Positions 1 through 6,838 of a DNA stretch of 7,036 bases are shown here, one piece after another (within the stretch, counting starts at the first letter, position 1; the number at the start of each line of letters is the position of its first letter). The stretch is from CADEED01 sp046733635 (GTDB taxonomy: Bacteria; Pseudomonadota; Gammaproteobacteria; Steroidobacterales; Steroidobacteraceae). Both the position numbers and the translations under genes were made by a program. The stretch covers positions 1-7,036 of the forward strand of contig JBKPPO010000141.1 of the NCBI GenBank assembly GCA_046733635.1, read 5' to 3'. The notes below the pieces were generated by a model. That model was not told where the DNA came from, searched no databases, and saw only the letters and a list, made by a program, of their open reading frames with translations.

Positions 1-1599
1 GTCCACGCGCGTGATTTCCAGCGCCAGCGATTTGGCTTGCGCCCCGTTGCCCCACGCGCCTTCGGCACGCAGCGCGCCGTCGCCACTGATCACGTCGAGC
101 CCGGTGAACAGCAATTCCGGAGCACCCGAGTTTTCCTGCACGGCGATCGTGCCGCCGAGGTTCACGGTCCGGCGCACCGTCTCTTCCAGCGTCGGGCGCG
201 GCAGTGTCACCTGGACGCTGTTCGCGGGATCGAACTGCAAGACGAGCTGGTCGTCGTGAATGCTGACGGCGGCCGCGAAGCGGCTGATGCGCGCCTGGTC
301 GGCCGCGCGCGTGAATTCCGCGCCGTCCACCTTCGCGGTGAGGAGCCCCTCGCGCGAATCGAACGTCACGTCGCGAAGGTCGCCGTCGACGGCCCGCCAA
401 TCTTCCGGCAGCGCATCGACATACCGCGCGAGGCCGGGAGCGAGCGCCCCCGCGATGAGTTCGGCGGCCATGAATGGCACACGCGCCGAATCGACACGCG
501 CGCGCGCCAGACGCAGCGAGCCAGGCTCGAAGCTGAGCTCCGCGTTGAGCTTGGGAGACCTCTCGAGATGCGCGGCGCGCGTGACCTGAAGGTCGCTGAA
601 TTCGAGCAACACGTTCCCGGCGCGACGCCGGAGGCTGCCGTTCACCGTGAAGTGGTCGAAACGTTTGCCGCTCGCGAATTCGAGTTCGCGCGCGCTCATC
701 TGCCAGTTTCCCGACGCCACGCGGCCGCGCTCGAGCTTCAGCTTCGCATCCAGCGTGCCTCGGCCGCGCGTCGCGAGCGGCCTGCCGCCGAGCGCCGGAT
801 GGAGCGCGGGTAGTTTGTCGAGCAGGACGCGCCGCGCGATCATTCGGAGATCGCCCGAGACGCCGTTCACCGCGCCCAGGTTCTCGAGCTTCGCGGAGAT
901 GAACAGCGACTGGCCGATGTCCTGCGAGAGCAGCATCGTGCCGAAGGCGTGGAGATCGTGAGTGCCGCGGCTCACCACCGCCTGGCTCAGCGTGATGTGA
1001 TGGCGCGCCACTCGCTCGCCGCGGCGAAGCAGATGGACGCGCGCGCTCTCCACCTCCACGCGGCCCACGGGCATGAGCTCGGCCCAGGAGGTGAAGCGGC
1101 GCACCAGCGCCAGTTCGTCCTGATCCTCCGAGATGAGGCGATCGCCCGCCGCGCGAGGCGCCAGTGCCCTACCCGCTGCCTCGGGCTCCGGGTCACCGAT
1201 GATGTCGATGTCGGGCGAGCTGATGGTCACGCGTCCCAGCGAGAACTGCTGATGACGCAGGAAATCCCAGGTATCGAATTCCACGCGCAGCTCGGGCGCC
1301 ACCACACGGACGCGACCCCGCGCCGGATCGTTGAGCTCCACGTGTTCGAAGACGGCGCTCGTGCCGTCGAGGCCCCAGGCGAAATGGATGTTCTGGAAGC
1401 GCACCGCGAGGCCGGTCCGATCGGCGATGAGTTTCTCGAGCGTGGCTCGCTGCTCCGGGATGCGCGCAGCGACACCGCGCGTGAAAGCGATGCCGACCGC
1501 GGCGAACAAGGCGAGACAGAAGACGACCAGCACCGTACGCCTCATCCACTGGGATGCGGCTTGCGGTTCCCCCCCGGGCCCAAGGGTTGCTTCGGTCAT
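1..1599 (-). CDS. yhdP: YhdP family AsmA-like envelope protein, N-terminal 533 residues (3' end beyond window)
   Basis: Reading the minus strand from the ATG at 1599 gives 533 codons with no stop before the left edge, so the C-terminal part is missing; the family is usually about 1,250 to 1,300 residues. The start reads MTEATLGPGG. A positively charged segment (RR at 20-21) is followed by one hydrophobic helix at about 22-40, which fits an inner-membrane anchor with a large periplasmic part. The rest shows the repetitive beta-rich pattern of the DUF3971/TIGR02099 family. YhdP works with TamB and YdbH in moving phospholipids to the outer membrane in E. coli; that role is known for the family and inferred here. 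The gene begins 21 bases after the rng stop, in a purine-rich spacer, and adjacency to maf and rng is the strongest support for the name. A second ATG lies at codon 19 (1545) but has no ribosome binding site. Family call is firm; exact start moderate. Confidence 0.88.
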   Translation of the reverse strand, partial: MTEATLGPGGEPQAASQWMRRTVLVVFCLALFAAVGIAFTRGVAARIPEQRATLEKLIADRTGLAVRFQNIHFAWGLDGTSAVFEHVELNDPARGRVRVVAPELRVEFDTWDFLRHQQFSLGRVTISSPDIDIIGDPEPEAAGRALAPRAAGDRLISEDQDELALVRRFTSWAELMPVGRVEVESARVHLLRRGERVARHHITLSQAVVSRGTHDLHAFGTMLLSQDIGQSLFISAKLENLGAVNGVSGDLRMIARRVLLDKLPALHPALGGRPLATRGRGTLDAKLKLERGRVASGNWQMSARELEFASGKRFDHFTVNGSLRRRAGNVLLEFSDLQVTRAAHLERSPKLNAELSFEPGSLRLARARVDSARVPFMAAELIAGALAPGLARYVDALPEDWRAVDGDLRDVTFDSREGLLTAKVDGAEFTRAADQARISRFAAAVSIHDDQLVLQFDPANSVQVTLPRPTLEETVRRTVNLGGTIAVQENSGAPELLFTGLDVISGDGALRAEGAWGNGAQAKSLALEITRVD

Positions 1600-1620
1600 C
1601 TCACCTCTGACTTCTTTCCT

Positions 1621-3102
1621 CTAGGCAAGCACCACGTCGTACTGATCGAAGCCGTACAAGGCTTCCACCTGCAACCGGATCGGCCGGCCCACCTGATGCT
1701 CCAGTTCCGCCAGCACCGCGGACTCCTCGTCCAGCAGGCGGTCGATCACATTCTGATGGGCCAAAATTAGCAGCTCCTTGCTCTGGAACTGCCGGCTCTG
1801 GCGCACAATTTCCCGGAAAATCTCGTGGCAGACCGTTTCGGGCGTGCGCACGAAGCCGCGGCCATCACAACTGGGACATGACGCACAAAGCAAATGTTCC
1901 AGGGAATCCCGGGTCCGCTTGCGCGTCATCTCCACGAGGCCCAGCGAGGACACGCTCGCGATGTGCGTCTGCGCGTGATCTCCGGCCAGCGCGCGCTGCA
2001 GCGCGTCCATCACCTGCGTGCGGTGCGCCGCATCCGTCATGTCGATGAAATCGATGATGATGATGCCGCCCAGGTTCCGCAGCCGGAGCTGGCGTGCGAT
2101 CGCCACGGCGGCTTCGAGGTTGGTACGGAAGATGGTGTCTTCGAGGTTGCGGTGACCGACGAAGCCACCGGTGTTCACGTCGATCGTGGTCATCGACTCG
2201 GTCTGGTCGATCACCAGGTGGCCGCCGGACTTGAGGTCGACCTTGCGATCGAGCGCCTTGGCCGTCTCGTCCTCGATGCCATGCAGATCGAAGATGGGCC
2301 GCGCGCCCTGGTAGAGCTCGATGCTCGTCGTGCTGCCGGGCATGAACGCGGCGGCGAACTCCAGCATGCGTTCGTGCGAGGCCGCGTTGTCCACCAGAAC
2401 GCGGTCGACGCCGCGCGCGAGTTCATCGCGCAGGATGCGGGTAGGCAGCGGCAGGTCTTCGTACACGAGTTCGCCGGCGGAGGAGCGCAATCCTTTCTCA
2501 CGCACGTGTTGCCATAGCCGGCACAGGTATTCCATGTCCTGGCGAATGGCTTCGGCGCTCGCACCCTGCGCGGCCGTGCGCACGATGTATCCGCCGCGAT
2601 GCTCCTCGAGCGGGATATCGCCGATGGACTCCTGGACCAGTGACTTGAGCCTCGCGCGCTCGCCTTCGTCCTCGATGCGCGCCGACACGCCCACTCCCTC
2701 GCCGCGCGGCATGTACACCATGAGCCGCGAGGGCAACGCGACGAACGTGGTCAGGCGCGCTCCCTTGGTGCCCATGGGGTCCTTGACCACCTGCACGAGG
2801 ATGTCGTCTCCCTCGTTGACGAGCCGCTTGATGTCGAGCACCTCGGGAACGCCCACGAGCGTGTTCTCCGAGATCGGCGTGGCGATGTCCGCCGCGTGCA
2901 GGAACGCCGTGCGCTCGAGGCCCACGTCGATGAACGCGGCCTGCATGCCGGGTAACACCCGCTGCACGCGGCCCTTGTAGAGATTGCTGACGATACCGCG
3001 GCGGCTCTGCCGCTCGACGAACAGCTCCATGAGCACGCCGTTCTCGACGAGCGCGGCGCGATTCTCGCGTGGCGCCACGTTGATGAGGATTTCCGTGGTC
3101 AA
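1621..3102 (-). CDS. rng: Ribonuclease G (RNase E/G family endoribonuclease)
   Basis: RNase G cuts single-stranded RNA endonucleolytically, matures the 5' end of 16S rRNA and takes part in mRNA decay in the cytoplasm. From the TTG start at 3102 the protein has 493 residues, close to the 489 of E. coli. An S1 RNA-binding domain spans about 34-123 (GIVSNLYKGRV, then LPGMQAAFIDVG). The catalytic core carries the two magnesium-binding aspartates, D308 in TTIDVNTG and D351 in IIIIDFIDM. The zinc-link motif is at C409 and C412 (CPSCDGRG). There is no long C-terminal scaffold, which separates it from RNase E. An in-frame ATG at 3117 would add five residues. TTG is preferred because its product begins TTEILINV, which aligns with the E. 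coli N terminus, and because a GGAAGGGGG site ends four bases upstream. The TTG overlaps the maf stop by four bases, suggesting translational coupling. Confidence 0.96.
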   Translation of the reverse strand: MTTEILINVAPRENRAALVENGVLMELFVERQSRRGIVSNLYKGRVQRVLPGMQAAFIDVGLERTAFLHAADIATPISENTLVGVPEVLDIKRLVNEGDDILVQVVKDPMGTKGARLTTFVALPSRLMVYMPRGEGVGVSARIEDEGERARLKSLVQESIGDIPLEEHRGGYIVRTAAQGASAEAIRQDMEYLCRLWQHVREKGLRSSAGELVYEDLPLPTRILRDELARGVDRVLVDNAASHERMLEFAAAFMPGSTTSIELYQGARPIFDLHGIEDETAKALDRKVDLKSGGHLVIDQTESMTTIDVNTGGFVGHRNLEDTIFRTNLEAAVAIARQLRLRNLGGIIIIDFIDMTDAAHRTQVMDALQRALAGDHAQTHIASVSSLGLVEMTRKRTRDSLEHLLCASCPSCDGRGFVRTPETVCHEIFREIVRQSRQFQSKELLILAHQNVIDRLLDEESAVLAELEHQVGRPIRLQVEALYGFDQYDVVLA

Positions 3103-3701
3103 AGCGCCCCCTTCCATACCGCGATGCCGGCCGCGCGCAGCATCTCCGCCGTTTCGTACAGCGGCAGTCCCATGACGCCCGTGTAGCTGCCGCTGATGTT
3201 CGACACGAACACCGCGCCCAGACCCTGGATGGCATAAGCGCCGGCCTTGCCCTGCGGCTCGCCCGACGCCCAGTACGCGCGGATCTGCTCCGCGGTCAGA
3301 TGCGCGAATTGCACGCTCGTCGTCGAGATGCCCATGTACTCACGGCCTTCGCGCGTGCGCAGCGCGATGCCCGTGTACACCACGTGGGTACGGCCCGAGA
3401 GCCTGCCCAACATGGCGACGGCATCGGCTTCCGACTCGGGTTTGCCGAGGATGTCCTCGCCGATGACCACGGTGGTGTCCGAGCCGAGCACGGGGAGGTC
3501 ACGATGCTTCTGCCAGACCGCGCCCGCCTTCTCGCGCGCGAGGCGCACTACGTAGTGGTCGGCTCGCTCGGCGGACTTCGGCGTCTCGTCGATGTCGGCG
3601 GGCGTGACCACGTGCGGTACGCCGATGAGCTCTAACAACTGGCGGCGGCGCGGCGACGCCGAGGCCAGCCGCAGGACTGGCGCTTCCGGTTTTCCCCCCA
3701 T
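3099..3701 (-). CDS. maf: Maf family nucleoside triphosphate pyrophosphatase, YhdE type (dTTP/UTP)
   Basis: Maf proteins hydrolyse nucleoside triphosphates, including modified ones, to monophosphates and pyrophosphate, and so clean the nucleotide pool. The 200-residue product matches the family along its length: SASPRRRQLL at 14-23 forms the phosphate-binding arginine segment, LGSDTTVV at 72-79 holds the likely catalytic aspartate D75, and GKP is at 86-88. KAGAYAIQGLGA at 152-163 is the pattern of the YhdE (dTTPase/UTPase) branch and differs from the YceF branch, so the substrate is inferred to be dTTP and UTP. The ATG at 3701 follows a GGAGAGGGG ribosome binding site with good spacing. It lies 27 bases after rlmH, and its TGA overlaps the rng start as TTGA. 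The maf-rng-yhdP order is as in E. coli, where mreBCD precedes it; here rlmH does. Older annotations call it a septum formation protein. Confidence 0.95.
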   Translation of the reverse strand: MGGKPEAPVLRLASASPRRRQLLELIGVPHVVTPADIDETPKSAERADHYVVRLAREKAGAVWQKHRDLPVLGSDTTVVIGEDILGKPESEADAVAMLGRLSGRTHVVYTGIALRTREGREYMGISTTSVQFAHLTAEQIRAYWASGEPQGKAGAYAIQGLGAVFVSNISGSYTGVMGLPLYETAEMLRAAGIAVWKGAL

Positions 3702-3728
3702 GTCCCCTCTCCACCCAGCTCGCGATGA

Positions 3729-4181
3729 CTATTCGCGATGATAGGGGTGATTGTGCAGCACGGAATGCGCGCGATACAGGGCTTCGGCCAGGATCACCCG
3801 CACCATCGCGTGCGGGAAGGTGAGCGCCGACAACGACCAGCGCAGCGTTGCCCTTGAAAGGATGCCGGCGCCCAGGCCATCGGGCCCGCCGATCACGAAG
3901 GCGAGATCCCGGCCCTCCTGCTGGCGCAGCGAAAGCCACTTGGCGAGGTCCAGGGTGGTTAGGGTCTTGCCATGTTCGTCGAGCGTGACGAGATAGTCGT
4001 CGCCGACGCGTTCCAGCAGCCGCTTTTCCTCATCGGCCTTGGCGCGCGCCTTGTCCTTGCCTTGGGGGATCTCTTCGAGATCCACGCGCATCGAGCCCTT
4101 GAGCCGGCGCGTGTAGTCCTCGTAAGCCGCGGCCACCCAACCGGGCATCCGCGTGCCGACCGCAATGATGCGAACGCGCAC
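3729..4181 (-). CDS. rlmH: 23S rRNA (pseudouridine1915-N3)-methyltransferase RlmH
   Basis: RlmH is a SPOUT-class methyltransferase that uses S-adenosylmethionine to methylate pseudouridine 1915 in helix 69 of 23S rRNA, acting on assembled 70S ribosomes. The 150-residue product is close to the 155 of E. coli and shows the family signatures: IIAVGTRMPGWV near the N terminus, the SAM-binding IGGPDGLG at 97-104 in the trefoil knot, WSLSALTFPHAMVRV at 115-129, and the conserved C-terminal NHPYHRE that contributes to the active site. The start is GTG at 4181, which places the first residues in register with E. coli RlmH. No good ribosome binding site precedes it, so translation may depend on coupling to rsfS, whose stop is 15 bases upstream. 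The rsfS-rlmH pair is widely conserved. Identity is secure. Confidence 0.97.
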   Translation of the reverse strand: MRVRIIAVGTRMPGWVAAAYEDYTRRLKGSMRVDLEEIPQGKDKARAKADEEKRLLERVGDDYLVTLDEHGKTLTTLDLAKWLSLRQQEGRDLAFVIGGPDGLGAGILSRATLRWSLSALTFPHAMVRVILAEALYRAHSVLHNHPYHRE

Positions 4182-4196
4182 GCGGGATCGCGCGGC

Positions 4197-4679
4197 TCAG
4201 CGCGCGGCGCGGGTGCGCGCGGGCGCCTTCTTGCGCGGGGGCTTCGCCGCCGCGGGGCTGGCCGCTTCGGCGGGAGGATCGGAGTCTTCCCAGAGTTTCT
4301 CGAGACCGTAGAACTCGCGCACACGCGGGAGCATCACGTGCACCACCACGTCCGTGAGGTCCACGAGCACCCATTCGCCCTCGCGCGCGCCTTCGACGCC
4401 CATGGGACGGAAGTCGTTCTGCTTGGCGAATTGCACCACGTGGTCGGCGATGGCTTTCACGTGTCGATCGGAGTTGCCGGAGGCGATGACGACGACATCG
4501 GTGATGTCGGTCAGATGCCGCACGTCCATGACCTTGACGTTGACGGCCTTCATGTCGTCGAGCGCCGCGTTGACGATGCGCAGCAGAGTCTGGGGGACCG
4601 GGCTCTTCTTCGGAGCGGGTTTCTTGTCCGCCTTGGGAGCCGCCTTCGGAGCGCGGCGGGTACTGGTTTTCGTGGCCAT
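4197..4679 (-). CDS. rsfS: Ribosomal silencing factor RsfS with basic N- and C-terminal tails
   Basis: RsfS binds protein uL14 on the 50S subunit and blocks joining of the 30S subunit, reducing translation when nutrients are scarce. The conserved Iojap-type core is at about 30-131: DITDVVVIASGNSDRHV at 58-74, then ADHVV, GVEG at 94-97, WVLVDLTDVVVHVM at 103-116 and YGLEKLW at 124-130. The protein is 160 residues against about 105 in E. coli. The excess is a Lys/Ala/Pro-rich N-terminal tail of about 29 residues and a similar Ala/Pro/Lys/Arg C-terminal tail of about 29. The ATG at 4679 is chosen because GGAGAG stands just upstream. An upstream ATG at 4712 would start inside nadD without a ribosome binding site. 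The gene lies 13 bases after nadD and 15 before rlmH. The tails may add RNA contacts (inference). Confidence 0.95.
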   Translation of the reverse strand: MATKTSTRRAPKAAPKADKKPAPKKSPVPQTLLRIVNAALDDMKAVNVKVMDVRHLTDITDVVVIASGNSDRHVKAIADHVVQFAKQNDFRPMGVEGAREGEWVLVDLTDVVVHVMLPRVREFYGLEKLWEDSDPPAEAASPAAAKPPRKKAPARTRAAR

Positions 4680-4692
4680 TTCTCTCCGTGGA

Positions 4693-5349
4693 TTACCTTG
4701 CGATCCGAGCATAACACCCGGACTCGCGAATGATCTCCCGAACTGCGTCGGGCACGAGGAAGCGCGGGTCGCGACCGGCGTCGATGATCTGCCGCAATTC
4801 GGTCGACGAGATCTCGAGCTGTGTCACGGCATGTACGTAGATGCGTCCCGCCGGCGAGCGGTGCAGCTCATTTACGGCGCCCGTGCCGCGATCCACCATC
4901 AGTTCGCCGAGGGGTCCTTGCGTAGGCGCTTTCCAACCCGGGCGATGCGCCACGACCACATGCGCGAGGTCGAACAACTCTCGCCAGCGATGCCAGTTGG
5001 GCAATCCGAGGAAAGCGTCCATTCCGAGCAACAGACACAGGGAGCGGTGCGGGAATTCCCGGCGCAGCTCCGTGAGCGTATCGACCGTGTACGAGGCGCC
5101 CGCGCGCCGCACTTCGCGATCGTCGACCACGAACGGTGGCTGATCGGCCACGGCGGCACGGACCATGGCGAGCCGCAGCTCGGCATCGGCCAGCGTGCGC
5201 GCGCGATGCGGCGGATTTCCCGTAGGAAGGAATCGCACCTCGGAAAGTTTGAGCGACTGCCACAGCTCGAATGCCGTGCGCAGGTGCCCGTAGTGGATGG
5301 GATCGAAAGTCCCGCCGAAGAGGCCCATGGGGCCGAGGGTGTCGTTCAT
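4693..5349 (-). CDS. nadD: Nicotinate-nucleotide adenylyltransferase NadD
   Basis: NadD transfers AMP from ATP to nicotinate mononucleotide to form deamido-NAD, an essential cytoplasmic step of NAD synthesis. Counting from the ATG at 5349 the protein has 218 residues, normal for the family. The nucleotidyltransferase signature GGTFDPIHYGH is at 12-22, with the GxxxPxHxGH histidines that bind ATP phosphates. SYTVDTL (87-93), LGMDAF (108-113) and NWHRW (119-123) match the nicotinate-site region, and ISSTELR at 180-186 is the second ATP-binding motif. The start is uncertain. A TTG at 5358 overlaps the holA stop as TTGA and would add three residues, and a further ATG lies seven codons inside at 5328; none has a clear ribosome binding site, so coupling to holA is likely. 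Function is secure, start moderate. Confidence 0.96.
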   Translation of the reverse strand: MNDTLGPMGLFGGTFDPIHYGHLRTAFELWQSLKLSEVRFLPTGNPPHRARTLADAELRLAMVRAAVADQPPFVVDDREVRRAGASYTVDTLTELRREFPHRSLCLLLGMDAFLGLPNWHRWRELFDLAHVVVAHRPGWKAPTQGPLGELMVDRGTGAVNELHRSPAGRIYVHAVTQLEISSTELRQIIDAGRDPRFLVPDAVREIIRESGCYARIAR

Positions 5350-5354
5350 CTGGT

Positions 5355-6383
5355 TCAAGCCGCGCGGGTGCCTGCCGGCGATGAGCCGGACGAGGAAGTC
5401 AGCGGGAGCGTGCGGCGGCCCGCGAACTCCACGATCAACAGCGCCATTTCATCCCACGCGTCGCCGCGATGCTGGCCCTTGATCATGCGGTCCGCGCGCG
5501 AGATGCGGGCGGCCAGCCGCGCGTAGGGAAGTTTTCCGGCGCGGCGCTTCGCGCTCTCGAGTGCGGGCGACGGGCGCTGCCAGCCGCGCGCCGCGCCCTC
5601 CTGCGTCGTGCCCCAGGCGCTGTGAACCTCGCGGGACAGCGACCACAACACCAGCACTTCTTCCACGCCTTCGCTGCGCAGACCCGCGAGTATCCGCAGC
5701 GCGCGAGTGACATCGCCGCCGAGCGCGGCTTCGCCGAGCTGAAAGATGTCGAAGCGCGCGCTGTCGGCAAGCGAAGCCTGCGTCGCGGCGAGATCGATGC
5801 GTCTGCCGCTCGCGCCGAGCTTCAGCTTTTCCAGCTCCTGTTGCGCGGCGAGCAGATTGCCTTCGGTGCGCTCGACGATGAAACGCACGGCGTCGTCGTC
5901 GAGCTCGAGCTCCATCGCCTGCGCTCGCGACCGGAGCCACTGCGGCAGACGCCCCACCTCCACGGGATATACCGGCAGCCAGGCGCCGGCGGCTTCGAAT
6001 GCCTTCACCCAGGCGGAACTGGTCTGCTCGCGTTCGAGCTTGCCCGTGAGCATGAGGTACACGTTGTCGGGGCTCGGATCCTCGAGCAGCTCGACGATCG
6101 CCTTCGAGCCGCCCGTGCCCGGTTTGCCGGACGGCAGGCGGAGCTCGATCAACTTGCGCGAGCCGAACAGCGAAAGGTTGTTAGACGCGGCGCGCACGTT
6201 CTCCCAATCGGCCACGCGTTCGATGAAGTGGACTTCACGCTCGTCGAATCCCGCGCGTTTGACGCGCGCGCGAATGGCGTCGGCCGCTTCGCCGACCAGC
6301 AACGCTTCGTCGCCGGAGACGAGGTAGGCACGGGCGGGCTCACCGGAGAGGTGCGAACGCAGGCTGTCGAGGGTGAGCTTCAA
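5355..6383 (-). CDS. holA: DNA polymerase III delta subunit (clamp loader)
   Basis: The delta subunit is the wrench of the clamp loader: it opens the beta sliding clamp so that it can be placed on DNA. The 342-residue product is the usual length (343 in E. coli). Its N terminus, MKLTLDSLRSHL, aligns with that of E. coli HolA. NLSLFGSRK at 69-77 contains the clamp-binding Leu72-Phe73 pair. LPQWLRSRA (146-154) and EGNLLAAQQELEKL (174-187) match the AAA+-like lid region, and the C-terminal collar domain follows from about 210. The last 15 residues are Ser/Gly/Pro-rich and poorly conserved. The start codon is TTG at 6383; no in-frame ATG or GTG is seen upstream, and the only purine-rich element (GGAAG) lies about 14 bases away. 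It is the first gene of the minus-strand run here; lptE and leuS, common upstream neighbours, are absent. Confidence 0.95.
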   Translation of the reverse strand: MKLTLDSLRSHLSGEPARAYLVSGDEALLVGEAADAIRARVKRAGFDEREVHFIERVADWENVRAASNNLSLFGSRKLIELRLPSGKPGTGGSKAIVELLEDPSPDNVYLMLTGKLEREQTSSAWVKAFEAAGAWLPVYPVEVGRLPQWLRSRAQAMELELDDDAVRFIVERTEGNLLAAQQELEKLKLGASGRRIDLAATQASLADSARFDIFQLGEAALGGDVTRALRILAGLRSEGVEEVLVLWSLSREVHSAWGTTQEGAARGWQRPSPALESAKRRAGKLPYARLAARISRADRMIKGQHRGDAWDEMALLIVEFAGRRTLPLTSSSGSSPAGTRAA

Positions 6384-6442
6384 GGCGGCGATTATCTTCC
6401 AGTTGCGGCCATGGAAGCCACTCGATAGGCTCGCCCTCCCCC
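6384..6442. promoter_or_regulatory. Divergent intergenic control region between holA and the DUF2946-like gene
   Basis: These 59 bases are the only space available for promoters firing leftward into the holA operon and rightward into the His/Cys protein and TonB receptor pair. The minus strand carries GATAAT (6396 to 6391), five of six matches to a sigma-70 -10 box, but the -35 at the right distance is poor and the transcript would begin almost at the holA TTG. The plus strand has a weak TTGCGG (6403-6408) and GATAGG (6424-6429) pair with short 15-base spacing. Promoter identity is not established. Confidence 0.3.
6396..6417. repeat. Short inverted repeat, possible operator
   Basis: CTTCCA at 6396-6401 and TGGAAG at 6412-6417 form perfect six-base inverted arms around a ten-base centre, in the middle of the divergent gap. 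The arm-to-arm distance of about one and a half to two helical turns would suit a dimeric regulator. Six-base arms can arise by chance, and the sequence does not resemble the AT-rich Zur or Fur boxes I know. Confidence 0.25.
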
Positions 6443-6784
6443 ATGCGCCGCGCCTCTTTCAACACCTTCGTTTGCTCGTTGCTGGCGGCCGCCCTGCTCA
6501 TCGCGACCAGCCAGTACCTGGCGCATTTCCATATTCCCCAGCCGCATGCGGCGATCGCGCAGGGTGTGGACTCGCACGGGGATTCCGACGCCGGCCACGC
6601 CCTCCAGGAACATTGCAGTCTCTGTCTCCAATTCGACCGCCTGCCCGCGCCCCCGGCCGCGCAGTCGCTGCCCGACGCCTATTTCTTCCTCGTCGCCACA
6701 CTCGAGGCAGAACGCCTCGAAAGCCTGGCGCTCGACACCCCGCAGCTCTGGCCGCCCTCGCGCGGCCCGCCCCGCCTCGCCTGA
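6443..6784 (+). CDS. Small exported or membrane-anchored His/Cys protein, DUF2946-like
   Basis: The 113-residue product begins with a basic N terminus (MRR) and one hydrophobic segment at about 8-25, consistent with a signal peptide or membrane anchor. A histidine-containing stretch follows (HFHIPQPH at 28-35, then H45, H52 and H57), and then an EHCSLCLQFDRLPAPP segment in which C58 and C61 form a CxxC pair. The C terminus ends RGPPRLA. Hydrophobic N terminus, central H..CxxC and terminal RGPP-type ending are the layout of DUF2946 proteins, often found next to TonB-dependent metal receptors, for example near the copper receptor gene oprC in Pseudomonas. Metal binding in the periplasm is inferred, not shown. 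The ATG at 6443 has no clear ribosome binding site. The TonB receptor gene begins 60 bases downstream on the same strand with no terminator between them, so the two are probably co-transcribed. Family assignment is by pattern only. Confidence 0.7.
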   Translation: MRRASFNTFVCSLLAAALLIATSQYLAHFHIPQPHAAIAQGVDSHGDSDAGHALQEHCSLCLQFDRLPAPPAAQSLPDAYFFLVATLEAERLESLALDTPQLWPPSRGPPRLA

Positions 6785-6834
6785 AGCCCGTCCATCGCCG
6801 CGGCCCTGCCCGTGGCTTTCGTGATTTCAGTTTC

Positions 6835-6838
6835 GAGG
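6835..6838 (+). promoter_or_regulatory. Ribosome binding site of the TonB-dependent receptor gene
   Basis: GAGG lies six bases before the ATG at 6845, in a spacer with no other in-frame start, and it fixes the receptor start. Confidence 0.6.

Noticed and set aside
37..813. 258-codon plus-strand open frame near the left edge
   Set aside because: It is antisense to the yhdP frame, which continues open from 1599 to the window edge and carries the family pattern.
1193..1549. Minus-strand frame of 118 codons within yhdP
   Set aside because: It is a shifted frame inside yhdP. The real frame starts at 1599 and stays open to the edge; this one is Arg/His-rich with no domain.
949..1770. 273-codon plus-strand open frame across yhdP and the end of rng
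   Set aside because: It lies opposite two well-supported genes, crosses their junction, and has the Arg/Ala/His-rich composition of antisense frames in GC-rich DNA. No recognisable domain.
3099..3117. ATG at 3117 as the rng start
   Set aside because: It has no ribosome binding site and adds five residues absent from the E. coli protein; the TTG at 3102 has both a site and N-terminal alignment.
4354..5526. 390-codon plus-strand open frame across rsfS, nadD and holA
   Set aside because: The longest antisense frame. It spans three conserved minus-strand genes, with low-complexity Arg/Ser/Ala composition and no motif.
5469..6428. 319-codon plus-strand open frame opposite holA
   Set aside because: It mirrors holA codon phase, has no ribosome binding site and no family resemblance; holA is secure on the other strand.
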